Positions 25,285 to 33,841 of a stretch of DNA of 64,000 nucleotides are shown here, in pieces. The stretch is from Aristaeella lactis (GTDB taxonomy: Bacteria > Bacillota > Clostridia > Christensenellales > Aristaeellaceae): positions 3,342,484-3,406,483 of the forward strand of contig NZ_CP069421.1 of NCBI RefSeq assembly GCF_018118585.1, written 5' to 3'. A program made the position numbers and the translations under genes. Position 1 is the stretch's first letter, and every line of letters starts with the position of its first letter. The notes beneath the pieces are model-generated. The model saw nothing but the letters and a program-made list of their open reading frames with translations, was not told where the DNA came from and ran no database searches.

Positions 25285-26778
25285 ATGAAGAAGACGGTGA
25301 ATCACAGCCTGCTGTTCGCGCGGGCGTACGAGCAGGCTGAAGGCGGAAAAATCTCGAGGGAAAGCCGTCCGGCATTCCACCTGACGCCCCTGACCGGATG
25401 GATGAACGATCCCAATGGCTTCTGCTATTACCGCGGCCAGTATCATCTTTTCTACCAGTACAATCCGTATGATACGGAATGGGACGCCATGCATTGGGGA
25501 CACGCAGTCAGCCATGACCTGCTCCACTGGACCTATCTGCCTGCCGCGCTGGCTCCGGACGCTTCGTATGATTCCTACGGATGCTTTTCAGGCAGCGCGG
25601 CTGAACTGCCGGACGGAAGGCACCTGCTGATGTATACCGGCGTGCGGCAGGAAAGCGGTGACAAGGCAAAGGAGTACCAGACCCAGTGCATTGCCGTCGG
25701 AGACGGAACGGATTATAAGAAATATGAAAAGAACCCGGTTCTGGGCAGCGGCGCGCTTCCGGAGGGCCTGAGCCCCTATGATTTCAGGGATCCGAAGATC
25801 TGGCGAACGGAGGACGGCGGGTACCGGTGCGTAGTGGGAGCCCGCAGGCAGGATAAGCGCGGCGTCCTGCTCCAGTATGAAAGCCGGGACGGATTTGAAT
25901 GGCGGTATATCGGCGTACTGGCCGAGAATGACGGCCGGTTCGGCCTCATGTGGGAATGCCCGGATTTCTTCCCGCTGGACGGAAAGCAGGTGCTGTTTGT
26001 CAGCCCGCAGGATATGCTCCCGGAAGGTTTTGAATACCATAACGGCAACGGTACTGTCTGCCTCACAGGGAGAATGGACGGGGACCGGTTTGTCGAGGAG
26101 CATAACCAGGCAATTGATTACGGGATTGACTTTTACGCCCCGCAGACCATCCTGACTCCTGACGGAAGGCGCGTGATGATTGGCTGGATGCAAAACTGGG
26201 ACACCTGCAAAACGACCGGTTATGAGGAACGACCCTGGTTCGGCCAGATGAGCCTGCCGCGTGAACTGTTCCTGAAGAACGGGCGCCTGTATCAGCAGCC
26301 GGTCCGGGAACTTGCGCAGTACAGGAGCGGAAAAACCACATACGAGAATGTCCTGCTGGACGGGGAAAAGACACTGGAGGGTATTGAAGGACGGGTGGCG
26401 GAGCTGGATATCCGGGTGCGCCCCGCGGATCCGGACAATCCTTTCCGGAATTTTGTCATGTATTTTGCCCGGAATGAGAAATATCATTCCATTCTCAGCT
26501 ACCGGCCCCATGAATCCTGGCTGCAGATCGACCGGAAATTCTCCGGGTCCAGAAGGGCATATATTCATCAGCGGAGGTGCCTGGTTCCCGACCGGCACGG
26601 AGAGATCCGGCTGCATGTGATCCTGGACCGGTTCAGTGTGGAAGTGTTTATCAACGACGGTGAGCAGGTTATGACGGCGACCATTCTGACAGGGTCTGAC
26701 GCAAGGGGAATCTCCTTTGAGACAGATGGGAAAGCCGTTATGGATATCACAAAATACGCAATATTTGACGGGGTATAA
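25285..26778 (+). CDS. GH32 beta-fructofuranosidase / sucrose-6-phosphate hydrolase
   Basis: 497 residues, the usual length. All three GH32 motifs are intact: WMNDPNG near residue 40, FRDPK near 165 and MWECPDFF near 230. A C-terminal beta-sandwich follows. No signal peptide, so it splits imported sucrose or fructo-oligosaccharides in the cytoplasm. It starts 4 bases after the previous stop and is followed 3 bases later by the fructokinase gene, so translation is likely coupled. Because entry is by ABC transport and not by a PTS, the unphosphorylated sugar is the likelier substrate. Confidence 0.93.
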   Translation: MKKTVNHSLLFARAYEQAEGGKISRESRPAFHLTPLTGWMNDPNGFCYYRGQYHLFYQYNPYDTEWDAMHWGHAVSHDLLHWTYLPAALAPDASYDSYGCFSGSAAELPDGRHLLMYTGVRQESGDKAKEYQTQCIAVGDGTDYKKYEKNPVLGSGALPEGLSPYDFRDPKIWRTEDGGYRCVVGARRQDKRGVLLQYESRDGFEWRYIGVLAENDGRFGLMWECPDFFPLDGKQVLFVSPQDMLPEGFEYHNGNGTVCLTGRMDGDRFVEEHNQAIDYGIDFYAPQTILTPDGRRVMIGWMQNWDTCKTTGYEERPWFGQMSLPRELFLKNGRLYQQPVRELAQYRSGKTTYENVLLDGEKTLEGIEGRVAELDIRVRPADPDNPFRNFVMYFARNEKYHSILSYRPHESWLQIDRKFSGSRRAYIHQRRCLVPDRHGEIRLHVILDRFSVEVFINDGEQVMTATILTGSDARGISFETDGKAVMDITKYAIFDGV

Positions 26779-26781
26779 AAA

Positions 26782-27744
26782 ATGAAACAATATGATGTGA
26801 TTGCACTCGGGGAACTGCTGATCGATTTTGCTCCCTATTCCACCAACGAGGCGGGATATCCGATCCTGTCCGCCAATCCGGGCGGAGCACCGGGCAATTT
26901 CCTGGCGGCGCTGACAAAGTACGGCTGCAGGACAGCCATGATCGGAAAAGTCGGTGATGACGCCTTCGGGAAAGCACTGGTGAAAACGCTGGAGGATGCC
27001 GGGATAGCCACCGGGGGAATCCGGATTGACCCGAACGTGTTTACAACGCTGGCCTTTGTTTCCCTGGACGCATCCGGGAACCGGGATTTCAGCTTTGCCC
27101 GGAAGCCCGGCGCCGATACCTGCCTGACGCCGGAAGAAGTGGATGAAGCGCTTATCGCGGACGCGAAAGTTTTCCACTTTGGCACGCTCTCCCTGACGGA
27201 TGAGCCTGCAGCCGGGGCTACCCGCCATGCCATTGAACTGGCAAAGCGCCACGGCGCGCTGATCAGCCTGGATCCCAATCTGCGCAAGCCCCTGTGGAAG
27301 CGGGAGGAAGATGCCAGGGAAGCGATTGAGTGGAGCCTGCACCAGGCGGATATTGTCAAGATCAGTGATGAGGAGATTGACTGGCTGTGGGGCCTTTCCC
27401 CGGAGGAAGGCGCTGAAAAACTGCTGCGGGAATACGGCGTTTCACTGGTATATGCCACGCTGGGGCCCAAGGGCTGCTATGCTGCAAATGGCACGAACCG
27501 CGTGACAGTGCAAAGTCCGTCCGGTATTCATGTTGTCGACACAACCGGCGCCGGCGATATATTCGGCGGCAGCGCAATGAGTCAGTTTATCAGGTGCAAA
27601 AAAACGCCGGCAGATCTGACAGAAACAGAACTCCGCCGGATTGTCAGTTTTGCCTGTACCGCTGCAAGCCTTTCAACGCAGACGCACGGTGGAATCGCAA
27701 GCGTTCCGGAGTATTCGGATGTTACCCGGAAAATGGAAGAGTGA
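26782..27744 (+). CDS. scrK: Fructokinase (PfkB family)
   Basis: 320 residues of the PfkB ribokinase fold: N-terminal ALGELLIDF, the sugar-binding GGAPGN segment and the catalytic DTTGAGDIFGGS with the Asp base near residue 256. It phosphorylates fructose released by the adjacent GH32 enzyme to fructose-6-phosphate. Last gene of the operon, followed by a strong terminator. The start ATG is 3 bases after the GH32 stop. Confidence 0.93.
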   Translation: MKQYDVIALGELLIDFAPYSTNEAGYPILSANPGGAPGNFLAALTKYGCRTAMIGKVGDDAFGKALVKTLEDAGIATGGIRIDPNVFTTLAFVSLDASGNRDFSFARKPGADTCLTPEEVDEALIADAKVFHFGTLSLTDEPAAGATRHAIELAKRHGALISLDPNLRKPLWKREEDAREAIEWSLHQADIVKISDEEIDWLWGLSPEEGAEKLLREYGVSLVYATLGPKGCYAANGTNRVTVQSPSGIHVVDTTGAGDIFGGSAMSQFIRCKKTPADLTETELRRIVSFACTAASLSTQTHGGIASVPEYSDVTRKMEE

Positions 27745-27820
27745 CCGCTTCTGAGGTGCGGGATGACAATGGATGTCTCTCACAGTAAGGAAAAAGTACT
27801 GAAATGAACGATATATGCTT

Positions 27821-27847
27821 TCCCGGGAATTCATCCCGGGATTTTTT
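27821..27847 (+). terminator. Terminator of the fructan/sucrose operon
   Basis: TCCCGGGA, loop ATTCA, TCCCGGGA, then six T. The rest of 27745-27965 shows no gene. Confidence 0.9.
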
Positions 27848-27965
27848 AATTCGAGAAGGGCGGTTGCCTTTCCGTATAGAGTGCCGATAAAAGAAGGACG
27901 GTTCATTGTTTCCGGAATGAGCACTTTGCCCGGGAAAAAGGACGCAGCAAAGTTGTCCGGAATAC

Positions 27966-28006
27966 AAAAAAATACCCGGGCACCTTAAAGAACAAGGATA
28001 CCCGGG
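27966..28006 (-). terminator. Terminator of guaA
   Basis: Read on the minus strand, CCCGGG pairs with CCCGGG and CCTT with AAGG around a small internal loop, followed by TATTTTTTT. It starts about a dozen bases after the guaA stop. Confidence 0.8.
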
Positions 28007-28018
28007 AAGATTATGCGC

Positions 28019-29005
28019 TTATTCGAACTCAATTGTTGCGACAGGCTTCTCACTGATGTCCCACAGAACACGGTTGACACCGTCAACGGTGGAGATGATC
28101 CGGTCCCGCATGGTGCAGAGCACGCTGAAGGGGATTTCCGGCACGGTGGCGGTGACGGCATCCACGGTGTTGACCGCACGGATGATCACTGCCCAGCCCA
28201 TGTAGCGCTCGCCCTTGCCGTCCACGTATTTAATACCGGTGGACTTGAAATCGGGAATGGTGCAGAAGTACTGCCACGGAACCTCGGGCAGCTTGCCGAT
28301 CTCCTCACGGACGATGGCATCCGCCTCGCGGAGCGCTTCCAGGCGGTCACGGGTGATGGCACCGACGCAGCGGACGCCCAGGCCGGGGCCGGGGAAGGGC
28401 TGACGGTAGACCATGCCGTCCGGCAGGCCCAGCTCTTTACCGACAACACGCACTTCGTCCTTGTAGAGCAGTTTGACGGGCTCGACCAGTTCAAACTGCA
28501 GGTCGTCCGGCAGGCCGCCTACGTTGTGGTGGGCCTTCACGCCGACGCTCTCGGTAATATCAGGATAGATGGTACCCTGGGCCAGGAAGGCAATGCCGTC
28601 CTGCTTGCGGGCTTCTTCTTCAAAGACACGGATAAACTCGGCACCGATGATCTTACGCTTCTGCTCGGGATCACTGACGCCCGCCAGCTTATCCAGGAAG
28701 CGGTCCACCGCATCCACATAAACCAGGTTGGCTTTCATCTGATTGCGGAAGACTTCGATGACCTGTTCGGGTTCACCTTTGCGCAGCAGGCCGTGGTTGA
28801 CATGCACGCAGACCAGCTGCTGTCCGATGGCTTTGATCAGCAGCGCAGCGACAACAGAGCTGTCCACACCGCCGGAAAGAGCCAGCAGAACCTTTTTGTC
28901 ACCAACCTGTTTCCGGACGGCTTCCACCTGCTCGGCGATAAATGCCTGGGCAAGCGCGGGAGTTGTAATCCGTTCCATGCTTTCGGGCCGTTTGTTGTTA
29001 TCCAT
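28019..29005 (-). CDS. guaA: GMP synthase, ATP-pyrophosphatase/dimerisation part only
   Basis: 328 residues. It has the PP-loop LSGGVDSSVV near residue 45, HVNHGLLRKGE, and PFPGPGLGVR, and ends KPVATIEFE: all features of the GuaA ATP-pyrophosphatase and C-terminal dimerisation domains. The usual N-terminal glutamine amidotransferase domain of about 190 residues (with the catalytic Cys) is absent, and no amidotransferase gene is adjacent. The protein would therefore use free ammonia or a separate GATase subunit to turn XMP into GMP. GGAGGATAGGAA precedes the ATG at 29005, and a good promoter stands 50-80 bases upstream, so the short length is not an artefact of start choice. Confidence 0.92.
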   Translation of the reverse strand: MDNNKRPESMERITTPALAQAFIAEQVEAVRKQVGDKKVLLALSGGVDSSVVAALLIKAIGQQLVCVHVNHGLLRKGEPEQVIEVFRNQMKANLVYVDAVDRFLDKLAGVSDPEQKRKIIGAEFIRVFEEEARKQDGIAFLAQGTIYPDITESVGVKAHHNVGGLPDDLQFELVEPVKLLYKDEVRVVGKELGLPDGMVYRQPFPGPGLGVRCVGAITRDRLEALREADAIVREEIGKLPEVPWQYFCTIPDFKSTGIKYVDGKGERYMGWAVIIRAVNTVDAVTATVPEIPFSVLCTMRDRIISTVDGVNRVLWDISEKPVATIEFE

Positions 29006-29054
29006 TTCCTATCCTCCAATCGATCCGTTCAATTCCACAGGGAATACATGCAAA

Positions 29055-29083
29055 AGAATAGAAAAAGACGGGGAAAGTGTCAA
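29055..29083 (-). promoter_or_regulatory. Sigma-A promoter of guaA
   Basis: On the minus strand: TTGACA (29083-29078), 17-base spacer, TATTCT (29060-29055). The start codon follows 50 bases downstream. Confidence 0.7.
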
Positions 29084-29241
29084 TCGGAAAACATGACAAA
29101 AACATGAAGCAATTCTTATAAAAGAATGATTTTTTCGGGGAATACCTTCCGGATGACAAAAAAGCACGGAAAACGGGTGTATTTTTGACAGAAAAAACGA
29201 ACATTTTTGACAGAGATACAGAAGACGTACATTATTTTGTG

Positions 29242-29270
29242 TTGACAAGCAAAGGGGAAGAGCGTAAACT
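29242..29270 (+). promoter_or_regulatory. Sigma-A promoter of the T-box transcript
   Basis: TTGACA, 17-base spacer, TAAACT. The T-box leader begins directly downstream. Two further TTGACAGA sequences lie 40-70 bases upstream and may form additional weak promoters. Confidence 0.7.
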
Positions 29271-29538
29271 TCCGATAAAGGCCTTGAAGGAGAGGGCAAC
29301 GGGTTATCGGCTTTCAGAGACACGGCGGTTGGTGCAAGCCGTGGGAAGAGCCCGCCAGCTGTAGCTCCTGAGCCGGAAGGAAGAAAGCGAAGGCGCAAGT
29401 AGAACCTTCCCGTGACTGCCGCGTAAGGGCATAGAACCTGTTGGGGTTCAAGAGTGGCGGTGATGAGCCGCAATTTGAGTGGTACCGCGGGCGTTTTCAA
29501 GCTCGTCTCAAAGCAGCACTTTGAGACGAGCTTTTTGT
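29271..29538 (+). promoter_or_regulatory. T-box riboswitch
   Basis: The leader has the T-box hallmarks in order. A long stem I carries AGAGA and the distal-loop sequence GGTTGGTGCAAGCC (about 29327-29341). The conserved T-box bulge reads GAGTGGTACCGCGGG (29477-29491). A 15-bp perfect terminator follows (29499-29513 with 29519-29533, then a T-rich tail). The variable base after TGG is T, which would pair with a tRNA whose discriminator base is A. That argues against Cys, Gly, Ser, Trp and Asn. I cannot place the specifier triplet with confidence. Uncharged tRNA would allow transcription of the HTH-cupin-ligase gene that follows. Confidence 0.88.
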
Positions 29539-29581
29539 TTCACTCAGAAGAGTTTCAGGAAGAAATCAGGAGGTCATGATC

Positions 29582-31879
29582 ATGGCACAGATGACGGGAC
29601 TGAATTACAAGATTCAGGAGATGGCTCACCGGATTCGCGAGCTGCGGGAGATTGAGAACTTCACGATCGCTGAAATGGCGAACAAGACCGGCGTCACTGA
29701 ACAGGAGTACATTGACTGCGAAATGGGCCGTTCGGACCTGAACTTCGCGTTCCTGTACCGCTGCGCGCTGGCTTTCGGTGTCGACGTTGGCGACATTATC
29801 GAAGGTTCCAGCCCGAACCTGAACTCTTTCACCGTTACCCGGCGGGGAGAAGGCCAGCGGATTGAGGAAGCCCATGACATGATCTATTACAACATGGCAG
29901 CTTCCTTCCGGAACCGGATCGCGGAACCGCTGTACGTGCAGGCGGCCTACAGCGCGGAGGCTGAAAAGGAAGATATCAAGCTGACCACTCATGAGGGCCA
30001 GGAATGCGATATTGTCATCGAAGGCCAGCTGAAGGTGCAGGTGGGCGAGCACATCAGCGTGCTGAACCCCGGAGACTCCATCTACTACGACTCCGGCACG
30101 CCCCACGGCATGATCGCTGTGGGCGGCAAGGACTGCCTGTTCTATGCCATTGTCCTGAACCCCACCGGTGCCCCGATCCCGGAACTGACTCCGGAAAAGG
30201 CCGTGCCCGGCACTGCCCTGCAGGAGTTCCCGGCGGAGAACGGCCGTACGCGTGTCTGGCACCGCTATGCGGACGTTGAGAAGGATGAGAACGGAACACC
30301 CGTGAAGATCACTTTCAAGAACACAGACAAGTTCAACTTTGCCTTTGACGTGATCGATGCCATCGCGGACGAGATCCCGAACAAGCTGGCCATGCTTCAC
30401 CTGGACAGGGAAAAGAACGAGCATCGTTTTACCTTCAATGACCTGAAGCGCGCTTCCAACCGCTGTGCCAACTATTTCAAGTCCCTGGGCATCAAAAAAG
30501 GCGACCGGGTGATGCTGGTGCTGAAGCGGCACTATCAGTTCTGGTTCGCGATCCTGGCCCTGGAGAAGCTGGGCGCTATCGCGATCCCGGCCGTGGCCCA
30601 GCTGCAGGAGCATGACTTTGAATACCGGTTCAATGCTGCCGGGGTGAAGGCCATCATCTGCACCGCGGATGGCGACACCGCGCACCAGGCGGATCTGGCC
30701 GCGAAGAACGCGCCCGGCCTGGAACTGAAGCTGATCGTGAACGGCGAACGCGAAGGCTGGCATAATTTCGATGAAGAATACCAGATGTATTCCACCCATT
30801 TCCATCGTACGGAAGATACGCCCTGCGGTGATGATCTGATGCTGATGTACTTCACCTCCGGTACCACCGGTTATCCGAAGATTGCTGCCCACAGCTACAA
30901 GCATCCGCTGGGTCACCTGCACACCGCCAAATACTGGCACTGCGTGAACCCGAACGGCCTGCACCTGACGATCTCCGACACCGGCTGGGCCAAGGCCGGC
31001 TGGGGCAAGATCTACGGCCAGTGGCTGTGTGAGGCTGCCATCTTTGTTTATGACTTTGACCGCTTTGACGCGGCGGATATCCTGCCGCTGTTCGCGAAAT
31101 ACCATATCACCACCTTCTGCGCGCCGCCCACCATGTGGCGGATGCTGATCAAGCAGGATCTGAGCAAGTACGACCTGAGCTCCGTGACTCATGCTTCCAG
31201 CGCCGGCGAAGCGCTGAACCCGGAAGTCTTCCGGCAGATCGAGAAGCAGACCGGCCTGCAGGTAATGGAAGGTTTCGGCCAGACGGAGAGCACCATGATC
31301 ATCGGCAACCTGGCCGGCGCGGACCACAAGCTGGGTTCCATGGGCAAGGTGGCGCCGATCTACAACGTGACGCTGCTGGATCCGGAAGGCAAAGAAGTGC
31401 CGGTCGGTACCTCCGGCGAGATCTGCGTGGATATCTCCAAGGGAATCCCGATCGGCCTGTTCCGGGAGTATTACCGGGACGAGGAAAAAACGAAGGAAGT
31501 TATGCATGACGGCTGGTATCATACCGGTGACGTGGCCTGGTGCGATGAAGACGGCTTCTACTGGTATGTGGGCCGGGCGGATGACGTGATCAAGTCCAGC
31601 GGCTACCGGATCGGACCGTTCGAGATCGAGAGCGTGATCATGGAACTGCCCTACGTGCTGGAGTGCGGCGTCAGCGCCGCTCCGGACGAGGTCCGCGGCC
31701 AGGTGGTCAAGGCCAGCATCGTGCTGACCAAGGGAACGGAGCCTACAGAAGAGCTGAAGAAGGAAATCCAGAACTACGTCAAGCAGCATACCGCTCCTTA
31801 CAAATATCCCCGGATCGTTGTCTTCAGGGATGAACTGCCCAAGACCGTATCCGGCAAGATCCAGAGGGCACTGCTGTGA
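29582..31879 (+). CDS. HTH-cupin-acyl-CoA synthetase fusion protein
   Basis: 765 residues counted from the ATG at 29582, 8 bases after AGGAGG; an ATG at 29576 is too close to it. Three parts are seen. Residues 1-70 form an XRE-type helix-turn-helix (RELREIENFTIAEMANKTGV). Residues about 95-185 form a cupin (GQECDIVIEGQLKV, LNPGDSIYYDSGTPHGM). From about 235 an ANL adenylating enzyme follows, with YFTSGTTGYPK, EGFGQTES, YHTGDVAW, GRADDVIKSSGYRIGP and the catalytic Lys in KTVSGKIQR. The ligase part resembles medium-chain/aromatic acyl-CoA synthetases. It overlaps the Nudix gene by 4 bp. A T-box in front links it to amino acid supply, so a carboxylic acid derived from an amino acid is a plausible substrate. 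Confidence 0.88.
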   Translation: MAQMTGLNYKIQEMAHRIRELREIENFTIAEMANKTGVTEQEYIDCEMGRSDLNFAFLYRCALAFGVDVGDIIEGSSPNLNSFTVTRRGEGQRIEEAHDMIYYNMAASFRNRIAEPLYVQAAYSAEAEKEDIKLTTHEGQECDIVIEGQLKVQVGEHISVLNPGDSIYYDSGTPHGMIAVGGKDCLFYAIVLNPTGAPIPELTPEKAVPGTALQEFPAENGRTRVWHRYADVEKDENGTPVKITFKNTDKFNFAFDVIDAIADEIPNKLAMLHLDREKNEHRFTFNDLKRASNRCANYFKSLGIKKGDRVMLVLKRHYQFWFAILALEKLGAIAIPAVAQLQEHDFEYRFNAAGVKAIICTADGDTAHQADLAAKNAPGLELKLIVNGEREGWHNFDEEYQMYSTHFHRTEDTPCGDDLMLMYFTSGTTGYPKIAAHSYKHPLGHLHTAKYWHCVNPNGLHLTISDTGWAKAGWGKIYGQWLCEAAIFVYDFDRFDAADILPLFAKYHITTFCAPPTMWRMLIKQDLSKYDLSSVTHASSAGEALNPEVFRQIEKQTGLQVMEGFGQTESTMIIGNLAGADHKLGSMGKVAPIYNVTLLDPEGKEVPVGTSGEICVDISKGIPIGLFREYYRDEEKTKEVMHDGWYHTGDVAWCDEDGFYWYVGRADDVIKSSGYRIGPFEIESVIMELPYVLECGVSAAPDEVRGQVVKASIVLTKGTEPTEELKKEIQNYVKQHTAPYKYPRIVVFRDELPKTVSGKIQRALL

Positions 31880-32343
31880 TCGATTCGACGCTGTGCTATC
31901 TTTACCGCGGTGATGAGGTGCTGATGATGCACCGGACGCGGAAGAAGAACGATATGAATCATGACAAGTGGATCGCCGTCGGCGGCCGCTTTGAGGACAA
32001 GGAAAGCCCAGAGGACTGCGCACTCCGTGAGGTGCGGGAGGAAACCGGACTGACCATGACCTCCTGGCGGTACCGGGGGCTTGTGACCTTTGTCAACGAT
32101 CAGTACGAGACCGAACGGATGCACCTGTTCACCTCGGATGAATTTACCGGGGAACTGACAGACTGCGACGAGGGAGAGCTGGTCTGGATCAAAAAGAAAA
32201 TGCTGAACGAGATGCCCCAGTGGGAAGGCGACCGGATTTTCCACCGGCTGCTGGATGAGGAAATCCCGTTCTTTTCCCTGAAACTTGTATACAGCGGCGA
32301 AAAACTTCTTTCCGCTGTTCTCAACGGAAAAACCATTCTGTAA
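31876..32343 (+). CDS. Nudix hydrolase (MutT/8-oxo-dGTP diphosphatase-like)
   Basis: 155 residues. The Nudix box G-x5-E-x7-REUxEE is complete: GGRFEDKESPEDCALREVREETG, given here with its key residues only in the first third of the protein. The start is GTG at 31876, inside the last codons of the upstream gene (GTGA overlap), so the two are translationally coupled. Such enzymes hydrolyse a nucleoside diphosphate linked to another moiety. The Lachnospiraceae-type MutT relatives are annotated as 8-oxo-dGTP diphosphatases, but a coupled role in removing a by-product of the ligase is also possible. Confidence 0.85.
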   Translation: MIDSTLCYLYRGDEVLMMHRTRKKNDMNHDKWIAVGGRFEDKESPEDCALREVREETGLTMTSWRYRGLVTFVNDQYETERMHLFTSDEFTGELTDCDEGELVWIKKKMLNEMPQWEGDRIFHRLLDEEIPFFSLKLVYSGEKLLSAVLNGKTIL

Positions 32344-32377
32344 ACGTTGACATATCGTTCAGAACGCACCGGAAGGC

Positions 32378-32450
32378 TTGACAAATAACGAATTGTGATG
32401 TTAAATTAGGCCTGTTACGTGTTTTGTGTGTGCGCGGGGCCGGTGCCCCG
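32378..32450 (+). promoter_or_regulatory. Promoter and hairpin leader of the GT2 gene
   Basis: TTGACA, 17-base spacer, TTAAAT (32378-32406), then GTGTTTTGTG at the likely transcript start and a 6-bp GC hairpin CGGGGC-CGGT-GCCCCG (32435-32450) just before the ribosome site. The prfC promoter at 37103 has the same TTGACAAATAA, GTGTTTTGTG and GC-hairpin layout. Confidence 0.65.
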
Positions 32451-32468
32451 TATGAGGAGGAGACGAAG

Positions 32469-33776
32469 GTGACGTTTATCAGGATTTTCCTGGAGACGCT
32501 GGCGGGTGTTTGCAGCTTTTTTCTGACTTTTATCATGGTCTATCAGATTGTGATAGGCTTCTTTGGATTTAAAAAAGCGAAGAAAGACTATGCTGACCAT
32601 GATCCGGAATCCCGGTTCCTGGTGCTTGTGCCTGCCCATAACGAGGAAAAGGTGATCGGGGATATTATCCAGAACCTGAACGATATGGATTATCCCAAAG
32701 AACTGTACGATTTCTATATCATCGCGGATAACTGCACGGACAATACGGCGGAAGTGGCCCGGAACCTCGGTGCCAACGTCATCGAAACCTGCAAGGAATC
32801 CCCGGACGCGCCGACAGGCAAGCCCATCGCCCTGAAAAAGGCACTGCAGGCTATCGGTGACTACCAGGACCGCTACGACCTGATGATGATCTTTGACGCG
32901 GACAACCTGATGGATACCAACATGTTCCGGGAAGTCAACAGCCAGTACCTGGACAAGGGCAAGCCGGATTTCATCCAGTGCTACCTTGGCGCCAAGAACA
33001 AGAAGGGCGTTGTGGCCTGGTTCTACTACACCGGCTATACGCTGACCAACCGGTTCTTTGATCTGGCAAAATACCGCCTGGGCCTGAACTGCGCCATCGG
33101 CGGCACGGGCTTTGCGATGACCACATCCTACCTGTACAAGCGGGGCGGATGGACCACCATGTCCCTGACCGAAGACTTCGAGATCCAGGTGGAGGCCACA
33201 CTGGAAGGCCGCCGGATCCTCTGGAACCATCATACCCGGGTGTATGACGAAAAGCCCACCTCCCTGCTGGCTTCCATTCGGCAGAAGATCCGCTGGGGCC
33301 AGGGCCACTGGTATGTGGCGCTGCACAACACCGGCAAGCTGTTCCGGGCGCTTTCCGCCGGAAGGATCAGCTTCTGGGAGTTCCTGAGCCTGCTGACCTA
33401 TATGTACAGCATCGCGGCCTATGTGGTGGCGGCTGTGCAGCTGTGCGTTACCACCGCACTGTGCCTGGTGGTGCCGGGAAGACCATTCTTCGATATCTCC
33501 CTGAGCGGCCTGCTGGTCGGCGGTCTCCTGTTCGGCTACACCTACCTGTTCCTGTTCTATGTGGCTGACTGGATGGACAACCACATCAAGTTCAGCATCC
33601 GGACCATTCCGGTGATGATCGGCGGTTTCTTTGCCAACCTGATCGTCGGCCTGTTCAATGAAATCGTCGGCCTGATGCGCTGCGGAGACCAGCAGCACTG
33701 GGTGAAGACGGAACATGCGATTGAAGCGAAGAGCGTGCAGGAAGGTCAGATGCAGCTTCACGGAAAAGCGGCATAA
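32469..33776 (+). CDS. Membrane glycosyltransferase, family 2
   Basis: 435 residues. The start is GTG at 32469 with GAGGAGGAGA upstream; a longer frame from 32424 has no ribosome site. One N-terminal membrane segment is followed by a GT2 catalytic domain with LVPAHNEEKVIGDI, the metal-binding DADNLM, the catalytic TEDFE and the QKIRWGQGHW motif of processive enzymes, then three to four C-terminal membrane segments. It should use a UDP-sugar at the inner membrane face to make a lipid-linked or polymeric glycan. The product is not predictable. It stands alone and ends at a bidirectional terminator shared with pyrH. Confidence 0.88.
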   Translation: MTFIRIFLETLAGVCSFFLTFIMVYQIVIGFFGFKKAKKDYADHDPESRFLVLVPAHNEEKVIGDIIQNLNDMDYPKELYDFYIIADNCTDNTAEVARNLGANVIETCKESPDAPTGKPIALKKALQAIGDYQDRYDLMMIFDADNLMDTNMFREVNSQYLDKGKPDFIQCYLGAKNKKGVVAWFYYTGYTLTNRFFDLAKYRLGLNCAIGGTGFAMTTSYLYKRGGWTTMSLTEDFEIQVEATLEGRRILWNHHTRVYDEKPTSLLASIRQKIRWGQGHWYVALHNTGKLFRALSAGRISFWEFLSLLTYMYSIAAYVVAAVQLCVTTALCLVVPGRPFFDISLSGLLVGGLLFGYTYLFLFYVADWMDNHIKFSIRTIPVMIGGFFANLIVGLFNEIVGLMRCGDQQHWVKTEHAIEAKSVQEGQMQLHGKAA

Positions 33777-33795
33777 CAAAGGAAAAGAGATCAAA

Positions 33796-33825
33796 AAAAG
33801 CGGTTCACAGCAGTGAACCGCTTTT
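33796..33825. terminator. Bidirectional terminator between the GT2 gene and pyrH
   Basis: Perfect 13-bp stem AAAAGCGGTTCAC / GTGAACCGCTTTT with loop AGCA. A/T runs on both sides give a T tail in each direction. Confidence 0.9.
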
Positions 33826-33841
33826 GTCATGCGTTGTATTA

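Noticed and set aside
29271..29498. Specifier triplet of the T-box (candidates near 29358-29368 include CTG, GCT and TGT)
   Set aside because: Without a covariance fold the register of the specifier loop is not certain, so no amino acid was assigned. The discriminator argument speaks against TGT (Cys).
29555..32023. An 822-codon open frame on the minus strand opposite the HTH-cupin-ligase gene
   Set aside because: It mirrors the codon pattern of the plus-strand gene, has no ribosome site and no recognisable domain, and covers the gene and part of the Nudix gene. The same applies to long antisense frames opposite typA (38859-40961), prfC (37180-38844), mnmG (49326-50525) and glnS (44857-46587).
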